From Hespellia sp. (lineage in GTDB: Bacteria > Bacillota > Clostridia > Lachnospirales > Lachnospiraceae), in NCBI GenBank assembly GCA_022790755.1, contig JAAVXR010000061.1, positions 1-58,119 of the forward strand: a stretch of DNA of 58,119 nt, given 5' to 3'. A program made the position numbers and the translations under genes. The notes below the pieces were generated by a model. It was not told where the DNA came from. It worked only from the letters and a program-made list of their open reading frames with translations, and made no database searches. Shown one piece after another: positions 28,066 to 36,895 of the stretch. Numbering within the stretch: position 1 is the stretch's first letter; every line of letters starts with the position of its first letter.

Positions 28066-29348
28066 GCTGCCTCCCTTCCGGCGACAAATCCACTGGACCA
28101 TGCCCACTGTAGGTTATAACCTCCACAGATACCATCCACATCCAGTATTTCTCCGGCAAAATACAGACCTGGCACGATTTTGGACTCCAGTGTTTCTGCA
28201 CAGACTTCATTGGTACAAATTCCCCCGGCACAAATCTGAGCTTTATCAAAAGAGTTTGTCCGTTCAATAACGGTGTGAAAATGTTTGATATTTTTCAACA
28301 ACTGTAGAAGTTGTGATTCTGTCAGATTGCCGGCTTCCATTTGCGGGTCGATCTTGGAGCGTTTTAAAAGAAGTAGAGCCATTTTTTTGTGGAACAGGCC
28401 AGTAAAGAAGCGTTCCATTTTCCGTTCGGGAAATGCAGAAATCCGTGTCTTTAGAAATGCCAAGACCTGTTTCAAATCCATATCAGGAATAAAATCCAAA
28501 ATAGCAGTTACTTTCTGGTGATGGTAGATACCGACCGCAGCATAACGACTTACCTGAAAAACTGGAATGCCGGACAGACCATAGTCTGTCATTTGAATTT
28601 CCCCCGTGTCCTGTGCGATAATCTCTCCATCTATCAGGAGTGAGATGCGTCCCTGCAATCGAACTCCAGAGAGACTTTTGTAAAAATCTTCCTTGCATCG
28701 AAGCTGTACCAGCGCCGGTACAACGGGAACCAAATGATGTCCCAGCTCTTTTGCCAGCGCATACCCACTTCCATCGGAACCGGTGTGTGGCGCCGCCTTT
28801 GATCCTGTGGCAAGTATCACCCGATCTGCATTCCACGTCTGCTCTTTTGTTTCGTTTTGACACGATTCGGAAATATCGCCTTGATGTTTCGATTCGTCAC
28901 ATTTTTCCGCATGCTGTTTGGTAATGATTCGGAATTTTCCATTTTCTGCAATGATTCGTTCTGGTTTTACACATGTTTCCACGTGAACTTTCAGACGCTC
29001 CAGTTCCATTCGAAGTACATCCAATATAGCGCTTGCCTGATTGGAATAGGGATATTGACAGCCATTTCTGTTTTTGATATAGATTCCTAGTTTTCGAAAG
29101 AAAGCCATGGTATCAGCAAGAGAAAACTGCGGAAAGACTTTCCAGGGAAATTCAGAATTCTCTCCCCGGTAACAAGTGGGATTTTGTACAGAATTTGTAA
29201 AATTGCAGTGACCATTTCCTGTGGATAAAATCTTTTTACCGATACGGTCTTTATGTTCCAGAATAATCACTTCTGCACTAGACTGCGCGGCGCTGATTGC
29301 TGACATCATTCCTGAAGCGCCTCCTCCAATTACAATCACTTTGTTCAT
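28044..29348 (-). CDS. NAD(P)/FAD-dependent oxidoreductase, HI0933/BaiN-like
   Basis: 434 residues beginning with the dinucleotide-binding motif VIVIGGGASGMMSAISAAQ, then GKKILSTGNGHCNFTN, the signature of the HI0933-like flavoprotein family. VILATGSKAAPHTGSDGSGY and the C-terminal PGLYFAGEILDVDGICGGYNLQWAWSSG complete the FAD site. Some relatives reduce bile-acid intermediates, but most have unknown substrates, so no reaction is assigned. It is followed immediately by the frameshifted COG2509 flavoprotein. Confidence 0.9.
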   Translation of the reverse strand: MNKVIVIGGGASGMMSAISAAQSSAEVIILEHKDRIGKKILSTGNGHCNFTNSVQNPTCYRGENSEFPWKVFPQFSLADTMAFFRKLGIYIKNRNGCQYPYSNQASAILDVLRMELERLKVHVETCVKPERIIAENGKFRIITKQHAEKCDESKHQGDISESCQNETKEQTWNADRVILATGSKAAPHTGSDGSGYALAKELGHHLVPVVPALVQLRCKEDFYKSLSGVRLQGRISLLIDGEIIAQDTGEIQMTDYGLSGIPVFQVSRYAAVGIYHHQKVTAILDFIPDMDLKQVLAFLKTRISAFPERKMERFFTGLFHKKMALLLLKRSKIDPQMEAGNLTESQLLQLLKNIKHFHTVIERTNSFDKAQICAGGICTNEVCAETLESKIVPGLYFAGEILDVDGICGGYNLQWAWSSGFVAGREAACYKSAN

Positions 29349-29374
29349 AAAAGTTTTTTTGTCCTTTCTGTCAA

Positions 29375-30676
29375 TTATATTGTAACTAACTTGTTATCTA
29401 CCATAAATTGTAAAGATTTTAAGATTCCTAATTTTGCATGGGGCCAAGTGAGTCCTCCCTGAAAGTATACGGCGTAGGGTTCTTTCATTGGTCCGTCTGC
29501 GCTCAGCTCGATGGAAGAGCCTTGCACAAATGCGCCGGCCGCCATAATCACGTCGCTGTCATAACCCGGCATAGCCCAGGGCTCCGGAGATACATAACTG
29601 TCCACCGGCGCGGCCGCCTGTATTCCTTTGCAAAATGCAATGACTCCTTCCGGGGTTCCGAGTTCCACGGCCTGAATGATATCATGCCGTGTTTCTGTTC
29701 CGTTTGGAATGACTCTGTAACCAAGATGTTCGTAAATATTAGCGGCAAAAATGGCGCCTTTCAATGCGCTGCTTACTACCACAGGCGCCAGGAAAAATCC
29801 TTGATAGAAAGATTGCATAACTCCCAGAGAAGCGCCGACTTCTTTTCCAAGCCCTGGAGAAGTCAGGCGATATGCACAATTTTCGATCAAATCATTTCTG
29901 CCGGCAATATACCCGCCGATCGGTGCAAGTCCTCCGCCCGGATTTTTGATCAGAGAACCGACGATCATGTCTGCACCCACATCGCTTGGCTCCTGTGTTT
30001 CCACAAATTCTCCGTAACAATTGTCTACCATGCAGATGACGTCCGGTTTCCGCGCTTTGATAAAGGAGATCAACTCACCAATCTCTTTTACCGAATAGCT
30101 CGGACGAGTCAGATACCCCTTAGATCTCTGGATGGTTACCAGACGAGTGCGTTCGTTTAAAGCAGATTCAATGGCTGGATAGTCAAAATATCCATTTTCT
30201 TTCAACTCTGTCTGACGGTAGGCAATGCCATATTCGGCAAGAGAGCCTTTCGATGGACGAATGCCGATGACTTCCTCCAGAGTGTCGTAAGGCTTGCCAA
30301 CTGGGGAAAGCAGTTCATCTCCTGGTCGCAAGTTGGCGCTCAGCGCCAGCGCCAGGGCATGGGTTCCGCATGTGATCTGTGGCCGTACCAGAGCGGCGTC
30401 CGTGTGGAACGTATCTGCATACACACATTCCAGCGTATCCCGTCCGCGATCGTTATAGCCATATCCGGAAACATACTGAAAACAGTTTTCACTGACTCGG
30501 TTCTTCTGCATGGCATGTAGTACTTTCAACTGGTTGTATTCAGCCCTCTGATCAATCGCGTCAAAACGGGACTTCAATTTCCTTTCTATTTCTTTTCCAA
30601 ATTGCAGAACAGCATCGGAAATCCCCATAGTCTGATACATCAGATCAGTTTCTGTTGTCATTTTATCATCCATCAT
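29375..30676 (-). CDS. Methionine gamma-lyase-like PLP protein (aluminium resistance family)
   Basis: 433 residues. This fold-type I PLP enzyme family (YnbB type, loosely annotated aluminium resistance) is recognised by GYGYNDRGRDTLE, PQITCGTHALALAL, MVDNCYGEFVE and the lysine segment GSLIKNPGGGLAPIGGYI, where the lysine should bind PLP. The true substrate is not known. The start may be ATG 30676 or the adjacent ATG 30673, both behind GAAAGGAAAG. It follows miaA, a conserved Firmicute neighbourhood. Confidence 0.9.
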   Translation of the reverse strand: MMDDKMTTETDLMYQTMGISDAVLQFGKEIERKLKSRFDAIDQRAEYNQLKVLHAMQKNRVSENCFQYVSGYGYNDRGRDTLECVYADTFHTDAALVRPQITCGTHALALALSANLRPGDELLSPVGKPYDTLEEVIGIRPSKGSLAEYGIAYRQTELKENGYFDYPAIESALNERTRLVTIQRSKGYLTRPSYSVKEIGELISFIKARKPDVICMVDNCYGEFVETQEPSDVGADMIVGSLIKNPGGGLAPIGGYIAGRNDLIENCAYRLTSPGLGKEVGASLGVMQSFYQGFFLAPVVVSSALKGAIFAANIYEHLGYRVIPNGTETRHDIIQAVELGTPEGVIAFCKGIQAAAPVDSYVSPEPWAMPGYDSDVIMAAGAFVQGSSIELSADGPMKEPYAVYFQGGLTWPHAKLGILKSLQFMVDNKLVTI

Positions 30677-30728
30677 CTTCTTTCCTTTCTAAACAGGCAT
30701 GTCACATCCATAGTTGCATGGTGAACGT

Positions 30729-31679
30729 TCATAGTAACGTTACACCGCGTTTGTGGCATGCGTCCAATACTTTGTCCAAAATTTGGCCTGTGTCATATTG
30801 CAGAGTGTCCTGTTCGATCCATATCACGTCACGCTCTCTGCGAAACCAGGTGAGTTGCCGTTTTGCGAAATGTCGGGTATCTCTCTTGATCATACGAACA
30901 GCCTCTTCCAGAGAACACTCTCCTTCCAAATAGGCTAGAAGTTCTTTGTAGCCCAACCCCTGCATGGATACCATTTCTCTTGTATATCCTCTTCTTTTCA
31001 AAGATTGGACCTCTTCCAGGAGCCCGCATTTCATCATATCGTCCACCCGGCGATCAATTTTTTCATAGAGATGACCGCGTTCATCATTTAGCACAAAATA
31101 GGCAAAATTGTATGGAGATTCTCGGGTTCGCTCTTTTTCATTATGTTCCGATATGGGCTGTCCGGTCTGATGAAAATACTCCAACGCGCGTACCACACGT
31201 TTGACGTTGTTGGCATGAATCTCAGAAGCAGAACGTGGGTCCACTTTTTGTAATTGATCGTGAAGATACTGTGCACCGTTCTTTTTGGCTGCCAGTTGTA
31301 ATTCTTGGCGAAAAGCTGTGTTGACAGGTGTTGTCTCAAATTGGATATCATATAAAACCGCCTGAATGTAAAAACCTGTACCACCGGTCAAAATAGGGAT
31401 ATGCCCATTGGCGTAAATTTGCCGGATTGCTTGCGTTGCCATTTCCTGAAATTGGACGACGTTAAATGCTTCTGTAGGCTCCAAGATATCTACCAAATAA
31501 TGGGGCACCCCTTCCATCTCTTCTGGTCTGATTTTGGCAGAACCAATATCCATGTAACGATATACTTGCATAGAATCAGCCGAGATGATCTCACCGTGAA
31601 TGGCTTTTGCCAGGGCGATGGAAAGTTTTGTTTTACCGGCGGCTGTCGGACCGGTTAAAATAATCAAAGGTTTTTTCAT
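30729..31679 (-). CDS. miaA: tRNA dimethylallyltransferase
   Basis: 316 residues. It transfers the dimethylallyl group to A37 of tRNAs reading codons that begin with U. P-loop ILTGPTAAGKTKLSIALA (residues 6-23), the DSMQVYRYMDIGSAK segment that follows it, and VPHYLVDI are the standard family blocks; GGTGFYIQAVLYD is present near residue 100. GAGGAAAACAGACT lies ahead of the ATG. It is 12 bases after mutL, and miaB, which acts on its product, lies upstream of mutS in the same direction. Confidence 0.96.
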   Translation of the reverse strand: MKKPLIILTGPTAAGKTKLSIALAKAIHGEIISADSMQVYRYMDIGSAKIRPEEMEGVPHYLVDILEPTEAFNVVQFQEMATQAIRQIYANGHIPILTGGTGFYIQAVLYDIQFETTPVNTAFRQELQLAAKKNGAQYLHDQLQKVDPRSASEIHANNVKRVVRALEYFHQTGQPISEHNEKERTRESPYNFAYFVLNDERGHLYEKIDRRVDDMMKCGLLEEVQSLKRRGYTREMVSMQGLGYKELLAYLEGECSLEEAVRMIKRDTRHFAKRQLTWFRRERDVIWIEQDTLQYDTGQILDKVLDACHKRGVTLL

Positions 31680-31691
31680 AGTCTGTTTTCC

Positions 31692-33710
31692 TCAAACGAT
31701 TCGTTTGAACTTCTTTTCCAGTTCCTTTTTGGATATGGAGATGATGGTTGGGCGTCCATGCGGACAGTGGTATGGATTCTCCAATTTCAACAACTCTTCG
31801 AGTAATACCTGGATCTCCGGAGTGGAAATACGCTGGTGTCCTTTCACCGCAGCTTTACAGGACATAGACGCCACTTTCTCATCAATCATTTCTGGAGTCA
31901 TACTTGTGGTGATGTCATCTGCAAGATCGTCCAGCATTTCCAATAGAAGGTCTTTTCTTGCGATTCCAAAAAGGTTATCGGGGACGGCACGGACTGCAAA
32001 CTCTTTGCCGCCAAACGGTTCTATTTCAAATCCAAGCCGCTGAAAACGCTCCAGATATCTGGTTAAAGTTTCAGCCTCCTGGAGACTGAGGGTCAGTATA
32101 AGCGGAGGGCTTAAGATCTGGGAAGTGTATTCTCTCGTCTGCATCTCCCGAAGTGTTCGTTCATATAATACGCGTTCATGTGCAGCATGTTGATCTATAA
32201 TATACAGGTTTTCATGAAATTGCACAAGCCAGTATGTACCAAATATCTGTCCGATGATATGATATTCGGATACTTTCTCTCGATTTAAGAATTTTTCTTC
32301 AAAAAGGTCCAATTGTTGTACAGATTTAGCGCTTGATTGTAGAGCGCGCTCTGATAAATTACCTGATTTTTGCAGAGTACACTCTTTTTTATTTGGAGCA
32401 CGCTCTACTTTTTCTAAGCTGTCGAAGCGGTTTTGTGGAGTACACTCTGCTTTTCTTTGATATTCTGTTGCTTCACGGATATGATCTGGTTGCTTCTCTT
32501 CCACTTTTGCGATCACGTTCTGTTGGTGATAAGAATGGACTCTCTCTTTCATTTTTTGAATGAAATATTCCTCATCATGTATTCCTTCATTTTTTGGGAG
32601 GTTATCCACAGTTTCCACAGATTTATCCACATTTTTTTTGGGGAAAACCGTGGTTTTTTGTTGATTTTCCGTGGTTTCTGTCGAATAGGCTGGGGAGGGA
32701 ATCTCAATGTTGGAAATTAACTCAGGTTCTGTCAGGGATTGATAAATTCCATCGAAAATAGTATTATATATAATTTGCTGTTTTTGAAAACGGACTTCCA
32801 TTTTCGTTGGATGAACATTGATATCAAGTTCCTCAGAAGGCATCGTAAAATAGAGTACCACAAATGGAAATCTGTGCTGCATCATAAAGTCTTTGTAAGC
32901 GCTTTCGATTGCTTTTGCAATGGTGGAGCTACGGATATAGCGCCCATTTACAAAATAGTTCTCAAAATTCCGATTTCCCCGTGAAAGAATCGGCTTGCCA
33001 AGGTACCCTTCTATTTCCATTTCATGATTCTGAAAATGAATGGGAATCAGATTGGAAGCTGTATCCCTTCCATATAATTGATAAATGACATCTTTGATCT
33101 TTCCATTTCCAGATGTCCGAAGTTTCTCCTGCCCGTTGTTGAGAAAACGAAAAGAAATATTGGGGTGAGAAAGTGCAAGGCGCATCATGAGATCATAAAT
33201 GTGACCGGTTTCTGTCATGGGGGTTTTCAAAAATTTCCGTCTTGCAGGGATATTATAGAATAATTGTCGAATCAGAAACGTGGTGCCATTTGGGGTGCCG
33301 GTTTCCTCGATCTTTTGTTCCGCTCCACCTGCAATTACATAATGTGTTCCGCAGAGTGCGTTCTTTTGGCCGGTATACAGTTCTACTTGCGATACGGCGG
33401 CAATACTGGATAATGCCTCTCCGCGAAACCCTAAGGATGTGATATGTGTCAAATCGTCAATTGTCTGGATTTTGCTGGTAGAATGACGTAAAAAGGCACG
33501 GGGTACTTCTTCCGCCGCCATTCCACAACCATTATCGGAGATACGAATCAGGGCGATTCCCCCGTCCTGAATTTCCACAGTTATGGCGGTAGCGTTCGCG
33601 TCAATCGCGTTTTCCACTAACTCTTTGACGACAGATGCCGGCCGTTCAATCACCTCCCCGGCAGCGATTTTATCAATTGTGATTTGATCCAATACCTGAA
33701 TTTTTGCCAT
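31692..33710 (-). CDS. mutL: DNA mismatch repair protein MutL
   Basis: 672 residues. The N-terminal GHKL ATPase (residues 1-330) has VVKELVENAIDANAT, ISDNGCGMAAEEVP and GFRGEALSSIAAV. The C-terminal domain (about 485-672) has DQHAAHERVLYE, SCKAAVKG and CPHGRPT, so it is the endonuclease type used in bacteria without MutH. A low-complexity linker at about 360-470 contains repeated E-[RC]-[AT]-[LP]-[QN] units and, in DNA, two perfect DnaA-box sequences. It is 9 bases after mutS. Confidence 0.97.
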   Translation of the reverse strand: MAKIQVLDQITIDKIAAGEVIERPASVVKELVENAIDANATAITVEIQDGGIALIRISDNGCGMAAEEVPRAFLRHSTSKIQTIDDLTHITSLGFRGEALSSIAAVSQVELYTGQKNALCGTHYVIAGGAEQKIEETGTPNGTTFLIRQLFYNIPARRKFLKTPMTETGHIYDLMMRLALSHPNISFRFLNNGQEKLRTSGNGKIKDVIYQLYGRDTASNLIPIHFQNHEMEIEGYLGKPILSRGNRNFENYFVNGRYIRSSTIAKAIESAYKDFMMQHRFPFVVLYFTMPSEELDINVHPTKMEVRFQKQQIIYNTIFDGIYQSLTEPELISNIEIPSPAYSTETTENQQKTTVFPKKNVDKSVETVDNLPKNEGIHDEEYFIQKMKERVHSYHQQNVIAKVEEKQPDHIREATEYQRKAECTPQNRFDSLEKVERAPNKKECTLQKSGNLSERALQSSAKSVQQLDLFEEKFLNREKVSEYHIIGQIFGTYWLVQFHENLYIIDQHAAHERVLYERTLREMQTREYTSQILSPPLILTLSLQEAETLTRYLERFQRLGFEIEPFGGKEFAVRAVPDNLFGIARKDLLLEMLDDLADDITTSMTPEMIDEKVASMSCKAAVKGHQRISTPEIQVLLEELLKLENPYHCPHGRPTIISISKKELEKKFKRIV
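32341..32448. repeat. Four in-phase quasi-palindromic 12-mers in the mutL linker
   Basis: AGAGCGCGCTCT (32341-32352), AGAGTACACTCT (32374-32385), GGAGCACGCTCT (32395-32406) and GGAGTACACTCT (32437-32448) share the pattern RGAGYRCRCTCT. Their spacings (33, 21 and 42 bases) are all multiples of three, so each encodes E-R-A or E-C-T in the MutL frame. Confidence 0.75.
32602..32631 (+). promoter_or_regulatory. Pair of perfect DnaA-box sequences inside mutL
   Basis: TTATCCACA occurs at 32602-32610 and 32623-32631 in the same orientation, 21 bases apart (two helical turns), with the related GTTTCCACA between them. They are read in mutL as V-D-N and V-D-K codons. The match to the DnaA box is exact; function here is only a hypothesis. 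Confidence 0.4.
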
Positions 33711-33719
33711 AATTTCTCC

Positions 33720-36368
33720 TTACCAACGGTTTTTTAGTTTATTCTGCAATTGATAGAGCGTGTTCATCGCGTCAATCGGCGTCATATTGGAAATGTCCAA
33801 AGTTTTTAATTCTTCCAGCACATCGTCATCTTTTACTGTGTCGAACAGTGAAAATTGTGCGATATCCACCTCGTCGTATTTACGCGACTTTTTCTTTTTG
33901 GTATCGTAAGGTTTTCCGGCAATTTCATTTACACGCATCGTGATGTCTTCATCACTGAGTTCTTCTACGATTTCTTTTGCACGATCAATGACAAGGTCCG
34001 GGACACCGGCCAATTTTGCAACCTGGATTCCATAACTTTTGTCAGCGCCACCTTTTACGATCTTGCGTAGGAACACAATATCGTCTCCTTTTTCCTTGAC
34101 GGCAATGCAGTAATTGTTGACATTCTCAATTTTTCCTTCCAATTCAGTCAGTTCATGATAATGAGTGGCGAATAAAGTTTTCGCCCCCAGCAACTTATGA
34201 TCGCTGATATACTCGATCACAGCCCACGCAATGCTCAAACCGTCAAAAGTGCTGGTGCCACGACCGATTTCGTCCAGAATCAGGAGGCTGTTTCGAGTTG
34301 CATTGCGTAGAATGTTGGCGACTTCTGTCATCTCAACCATGAATGTACTTTGACCGGATGCAAGATCATCGGAAGCGCCTACACGCGTAAAAATGCGGTC
34401 CACCAGGCCAATATTTGCAGAGGAGGCCGGCACAAAAGAGCCAAGTTGGGCCATCAGTACAATCAGCGCAGATTGACGCATATAGGTGGATTTACCTGCC
34501 ATATTCGGCCCGGTAATGATGGAAATACGGTTTCTCTTGTCATCCAGATAGGTATCGTTCGAGATAAACATTTCGTGAGGGATCATCTTTTCTACGACGG
34601 GATGCCGTCCATCCTTGATGTCAATCGTTCCTTTTTCATTTATTTTGGGACGCACATAATTATTTTGTTCTGCCACCAGCGCAAGAGACGCCAGTGCATC
34701 CAGTTGGGCAATCGCTTTGGCGGTTTTCTGGATTCGGACAACTTCTGCACCGATGGTATCTCGCACATGACAGTAGAGATTATATTCCAGTGTGCAGAGT
34801 TTTTCTTCCGCTCCCAGAATCGTATTTTCCAGCTCTTTGAGTTCCGGTGTTATGTAGCGTTCCGCGTTGGCCATCGTCTGTTTGCGGACGTAGTAATCGG
34901 GGACTCTGTCTTTGTAAGAATTGGTTACTTCCAGATAATATCCAAATACTTTATTGAATTTGATTTTTAAGCTTTTGATACCGGTCTTTTCCCGTTCTTT
35001 TGTTTCCAGCCTGGCGAGCCAGTCTTTTCCCTCCGTCTTCGCCTTTCGCAGGCGGTCCACTTCCTCATCGAATCCATCCCGGATAATACCTCCATCACGC
35101 ATGGTGATTGGCGGTTCTTCCTGGATTGCCTGGGAAATCAGGAGACAGAGATCTTCCAATGTATCCAGATCTGTATAAATTGTCTTTAAAACTTCTGCCT
35201 GCATTTCCTGTAAGAGATATCGGATTGGGGGTAACATAGAAATAGAACTCTGAAACGCTGTTAAATCTCGAGGGTTGGCAGATTGATAGGTGATTTTTGT
35301 AACCAGTCGTTCCAGATCATAGACCGGCCCCAAGTATTCCCGGATCTCATCTCGAGAAATAGCCTGTTCTTTGAGTTCTTCGATTGCATCTTGACGATGC
35401 AAAATATCTTCTTTTACGATCAGAGGTTGTTCTATGTACTTGCGCAGAGCACGCGCCCCCAATGCCGTTTTTGTTTTGTCTAAAACCCAAAGCAGCGACC
35501 CTTTTTTTTGCTTTTCGCGCAGAGTCTCGCAAAGCTCCAAATTTCGACGGGTAAAACTATCCAATATCATATAGGCATTGGTTGTATAAACGGTAATATT
35601 TGTCAAATGTGTCAGCGCATTTTTCTGAGTCTCATAGAGATAAATCAAAAGAGCACCGGCGCTGATAGCACCGCAATCATAATCTTCGAGCCCGATTCCT
35701 TTCAGACTGGCCGTTTTGAAGTGTTCTTTTAATTTTTTATAGCAGATTTCATCGTCGAAATACCACGGTTCCAGAGAGTAAATGGTGGCGTTAAGCCGTT
35801 CCCGCAGTTTATTCAGATCAATGCCACTCATATAAAAGGACTCATTGCAGATGATCTCAGTAGGCATGAATTTAAAAATCTCATCCTTGAGGCGTGTACT
35901 ATCCGAAAGTTCTGTCACAAAATAATCTCCGGTCGATACGTCTGCGATTGCCACGCCGTATTGATCGGCAATGTAGACGATACACATAATGTAGTTATTT
36001 CTTGACTCGTCCAATGCTTGAATATCGGTGTTTGTTCCGGGTGTTACTACGCGAATGACTTCCCGTTTCACGATACCCTTTGCCTGCTTTGGGTCTTCCA
36101 CCTGTTCACAGATTGCCACTTTATACCCTTTGGTAACCAAGCGATTCAAATAACCCTCTACAGCATGAAATGGCACTCCGCACATGGGAGCTCGCTCCTC
36201 CATGCCGCAATTCTTTCCGGTCAGTGTGATTTCAAGTTCTCTGGATGCTGTTATGGCATCGTCAAAAAACATTTCGTAGAAATCACCTAGTCTATAAAAT
36301 AAGATACAGTCCTTATACTCTTCTTTTGTTTTCAAATACTGCTGCATCATTGGTGTTAATTCTGCCAC
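33720..36368 (-). CDS. mutS: DNA mismatch repair protein MutS
   Basis: 882 residues from a GTG start behind AAAGGAGAAAAACT. The mismatch-recognition domain is at the N-terminus with the Phe-x-Glu pair in GDFYEMFFDDA (around residue 27). The C-terminal ABC-type ATPase has Walker A GPNMAGKSTYMRQ (about 610), LASGQSTFMVEM, Walker B LLILDEIGRGTSTFDG and the FATHYHEL switch. It detects mismatches and recruits MutL, encoded next in the operon. Confidence 0.98.
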   Translation of the reverse strand: MAELTPMMQQYLKTKEEYKDCILFYRLGDFYEMFFDDAITASRELEITLTGKNCGMEERAPMCGVPFHAVEGYLNRLVTKGYKVAICEQVEDPKQAKGIVKREVIRVVTPGTNTDIQALDESRNNYIMCIVYIADQYGVAIADVSTGDYFVTELSDSTRLKDEIFKFMPTEIICNESFYMSGIDLNKLRERLNATIYSLEPWYFDDEICYKKLKEHFKTASLKGIGLEDYDCGAISAGALLIYLYETQKNALTHLTNITVYTTNAYMILDSFTRRNLELCETLREKQKKGSLLWVLDKTKTALGARALRKYIEQPLIVKEDILHRQDAIEELKEQAISRDEIREYLGPVYDLERLVTKITYQSANPRDLTAFQSSISMLPPIRYLLQEMQAEVLKTIYTDLDTLEDLCLLISQAIQEEPPITMRDGGIIRDGFDEEVDRLRKAKTEGKDWLARLETKEREKTGIKSLKIKFNKVFGYYLEVTNSYKDRVPDYYVRKQTMANAERYITPELKELENTILGAEEKLCTLEYNLYCHVRDTIGAEVVRIQKTAKAIAQLDALASLALVAEQNNYVRPKINEKGTIDIKDGRHPVVEKMIPHEMFISNDTYLDDKRNRISIITGPNMAGKSTYMRQSALIVLMAQLGSFVPASSANIGLVDRIFTRVGASDDLASGQSTFMVEMTEVANILRNATRNSLLILDEIGRGTSTFDGLSIAWAVIEYISDHKLLGAKTLFATHYHELTELEGKIENVNNYCIAVKEKGDDIVFLRKIVKGGADKSYGIQVAKLAGVPDLVIDRAKEIVEELSDEDITMRVNEIAGKPYDTKKKKSRKYDEVDIAQFSLFDTVKDDDVLEELKTLDISNMTPIDAMNTLYQLQNKLKNRW

Positions 36369-36399
36369 AGTTTTTCTCCTTTCGCGCTGCTTTTTATCA

Positions 36400-36828
36400 T
36401 TATACCATTTTTCGGGGATTCAGAAAAGGCGGTTTTTCTTCTCCATAAAGGTGATAGGACAGATAGGCTCCCAGATAGATCGCGACGAGACAGAGAAGAC
36501 TGAATATAGCCGCAAAAGGCAGACAGATCTGTCCAAATAACTGAAAAGGTAGACCGCTGTAATCCCAGACGTTCCAATGTAAAATTTTATTAACAAGAAT
36601 GCCAGTAATAAATTCGCCACAAGTGATAAAAATAATGCAATGCAGTACTTGTTGCCAGATCGGGTCCTGCCAGTGTACCCACAATCCCTGTTGTACACAG
36701 AATATCATACAGATACCACCCAGCACAAACATGCTCCAATGCGAAAAACCACGGAAAATGATTTCAAATACGTAGTACAGTGTTCCACCAATCGCCCATA
36801 GAAACAGATATTCACTTAATTTTTTCAT
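36400..36828 (-). CDS. Small membrane protein, putative ABC-transporter type IV (CmpB-like)
   Basis: 142 residues from the ATG at 36828; an in-frame ATG at 36849 has no ribosome binding site. Four membrane helices are visible. The segments GTLYYVFEIIFRGFSHWSMF and GEFITGILVNKILHWNVWDY are typical of the PF06541 'putative ABC transporter type IV' family, which despite its name has no ATPase partner here and no proven function. The start codon directly abuts the U-run of a terminator-like hairpin. It lies between miaB and mutS. Confidence 0.8.
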   Translation of the reverse strand: MKKLSEYLFLWAIGGTLYYVFEIIFRGFSHWSMFVLGGICMIFCVQQGLWVHWQDPIWQQVLHCIIFITCGEFITGILVNKILHWNVWDYSGLPFQLFGQICLPFAAIFSLLCLVAIYLGAYLSYHLYGEEKPPFLNPRKMV

Positions 36829-36829
36829 A

Positions 36830-36879
36830 AAAAATGCGTCCCCTTCCATGCTTTCATAACATAGTGTGGACGCATTTTT
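36830..36879 (-). terminator. Terminator-like hairpin abutting the start of the CmpB-like gene
   Basis: AAAAATGCGTCC (36868-36879 arm, read on the minus strand) pairs perfectly over 12 bp with GGACGCATTTTT (36830-36841), with a 26-base loop. It lies 17 bases after the miaB stop. The U-run of the 3' arm is one base from the downstream ATG at 36828, and the GGAAGGGG ribosome binding site (36840-36847) runs into the same arm. Confidence 0.75.
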
Positions 36880-36895
36880 GATTTTTATGGATGGA

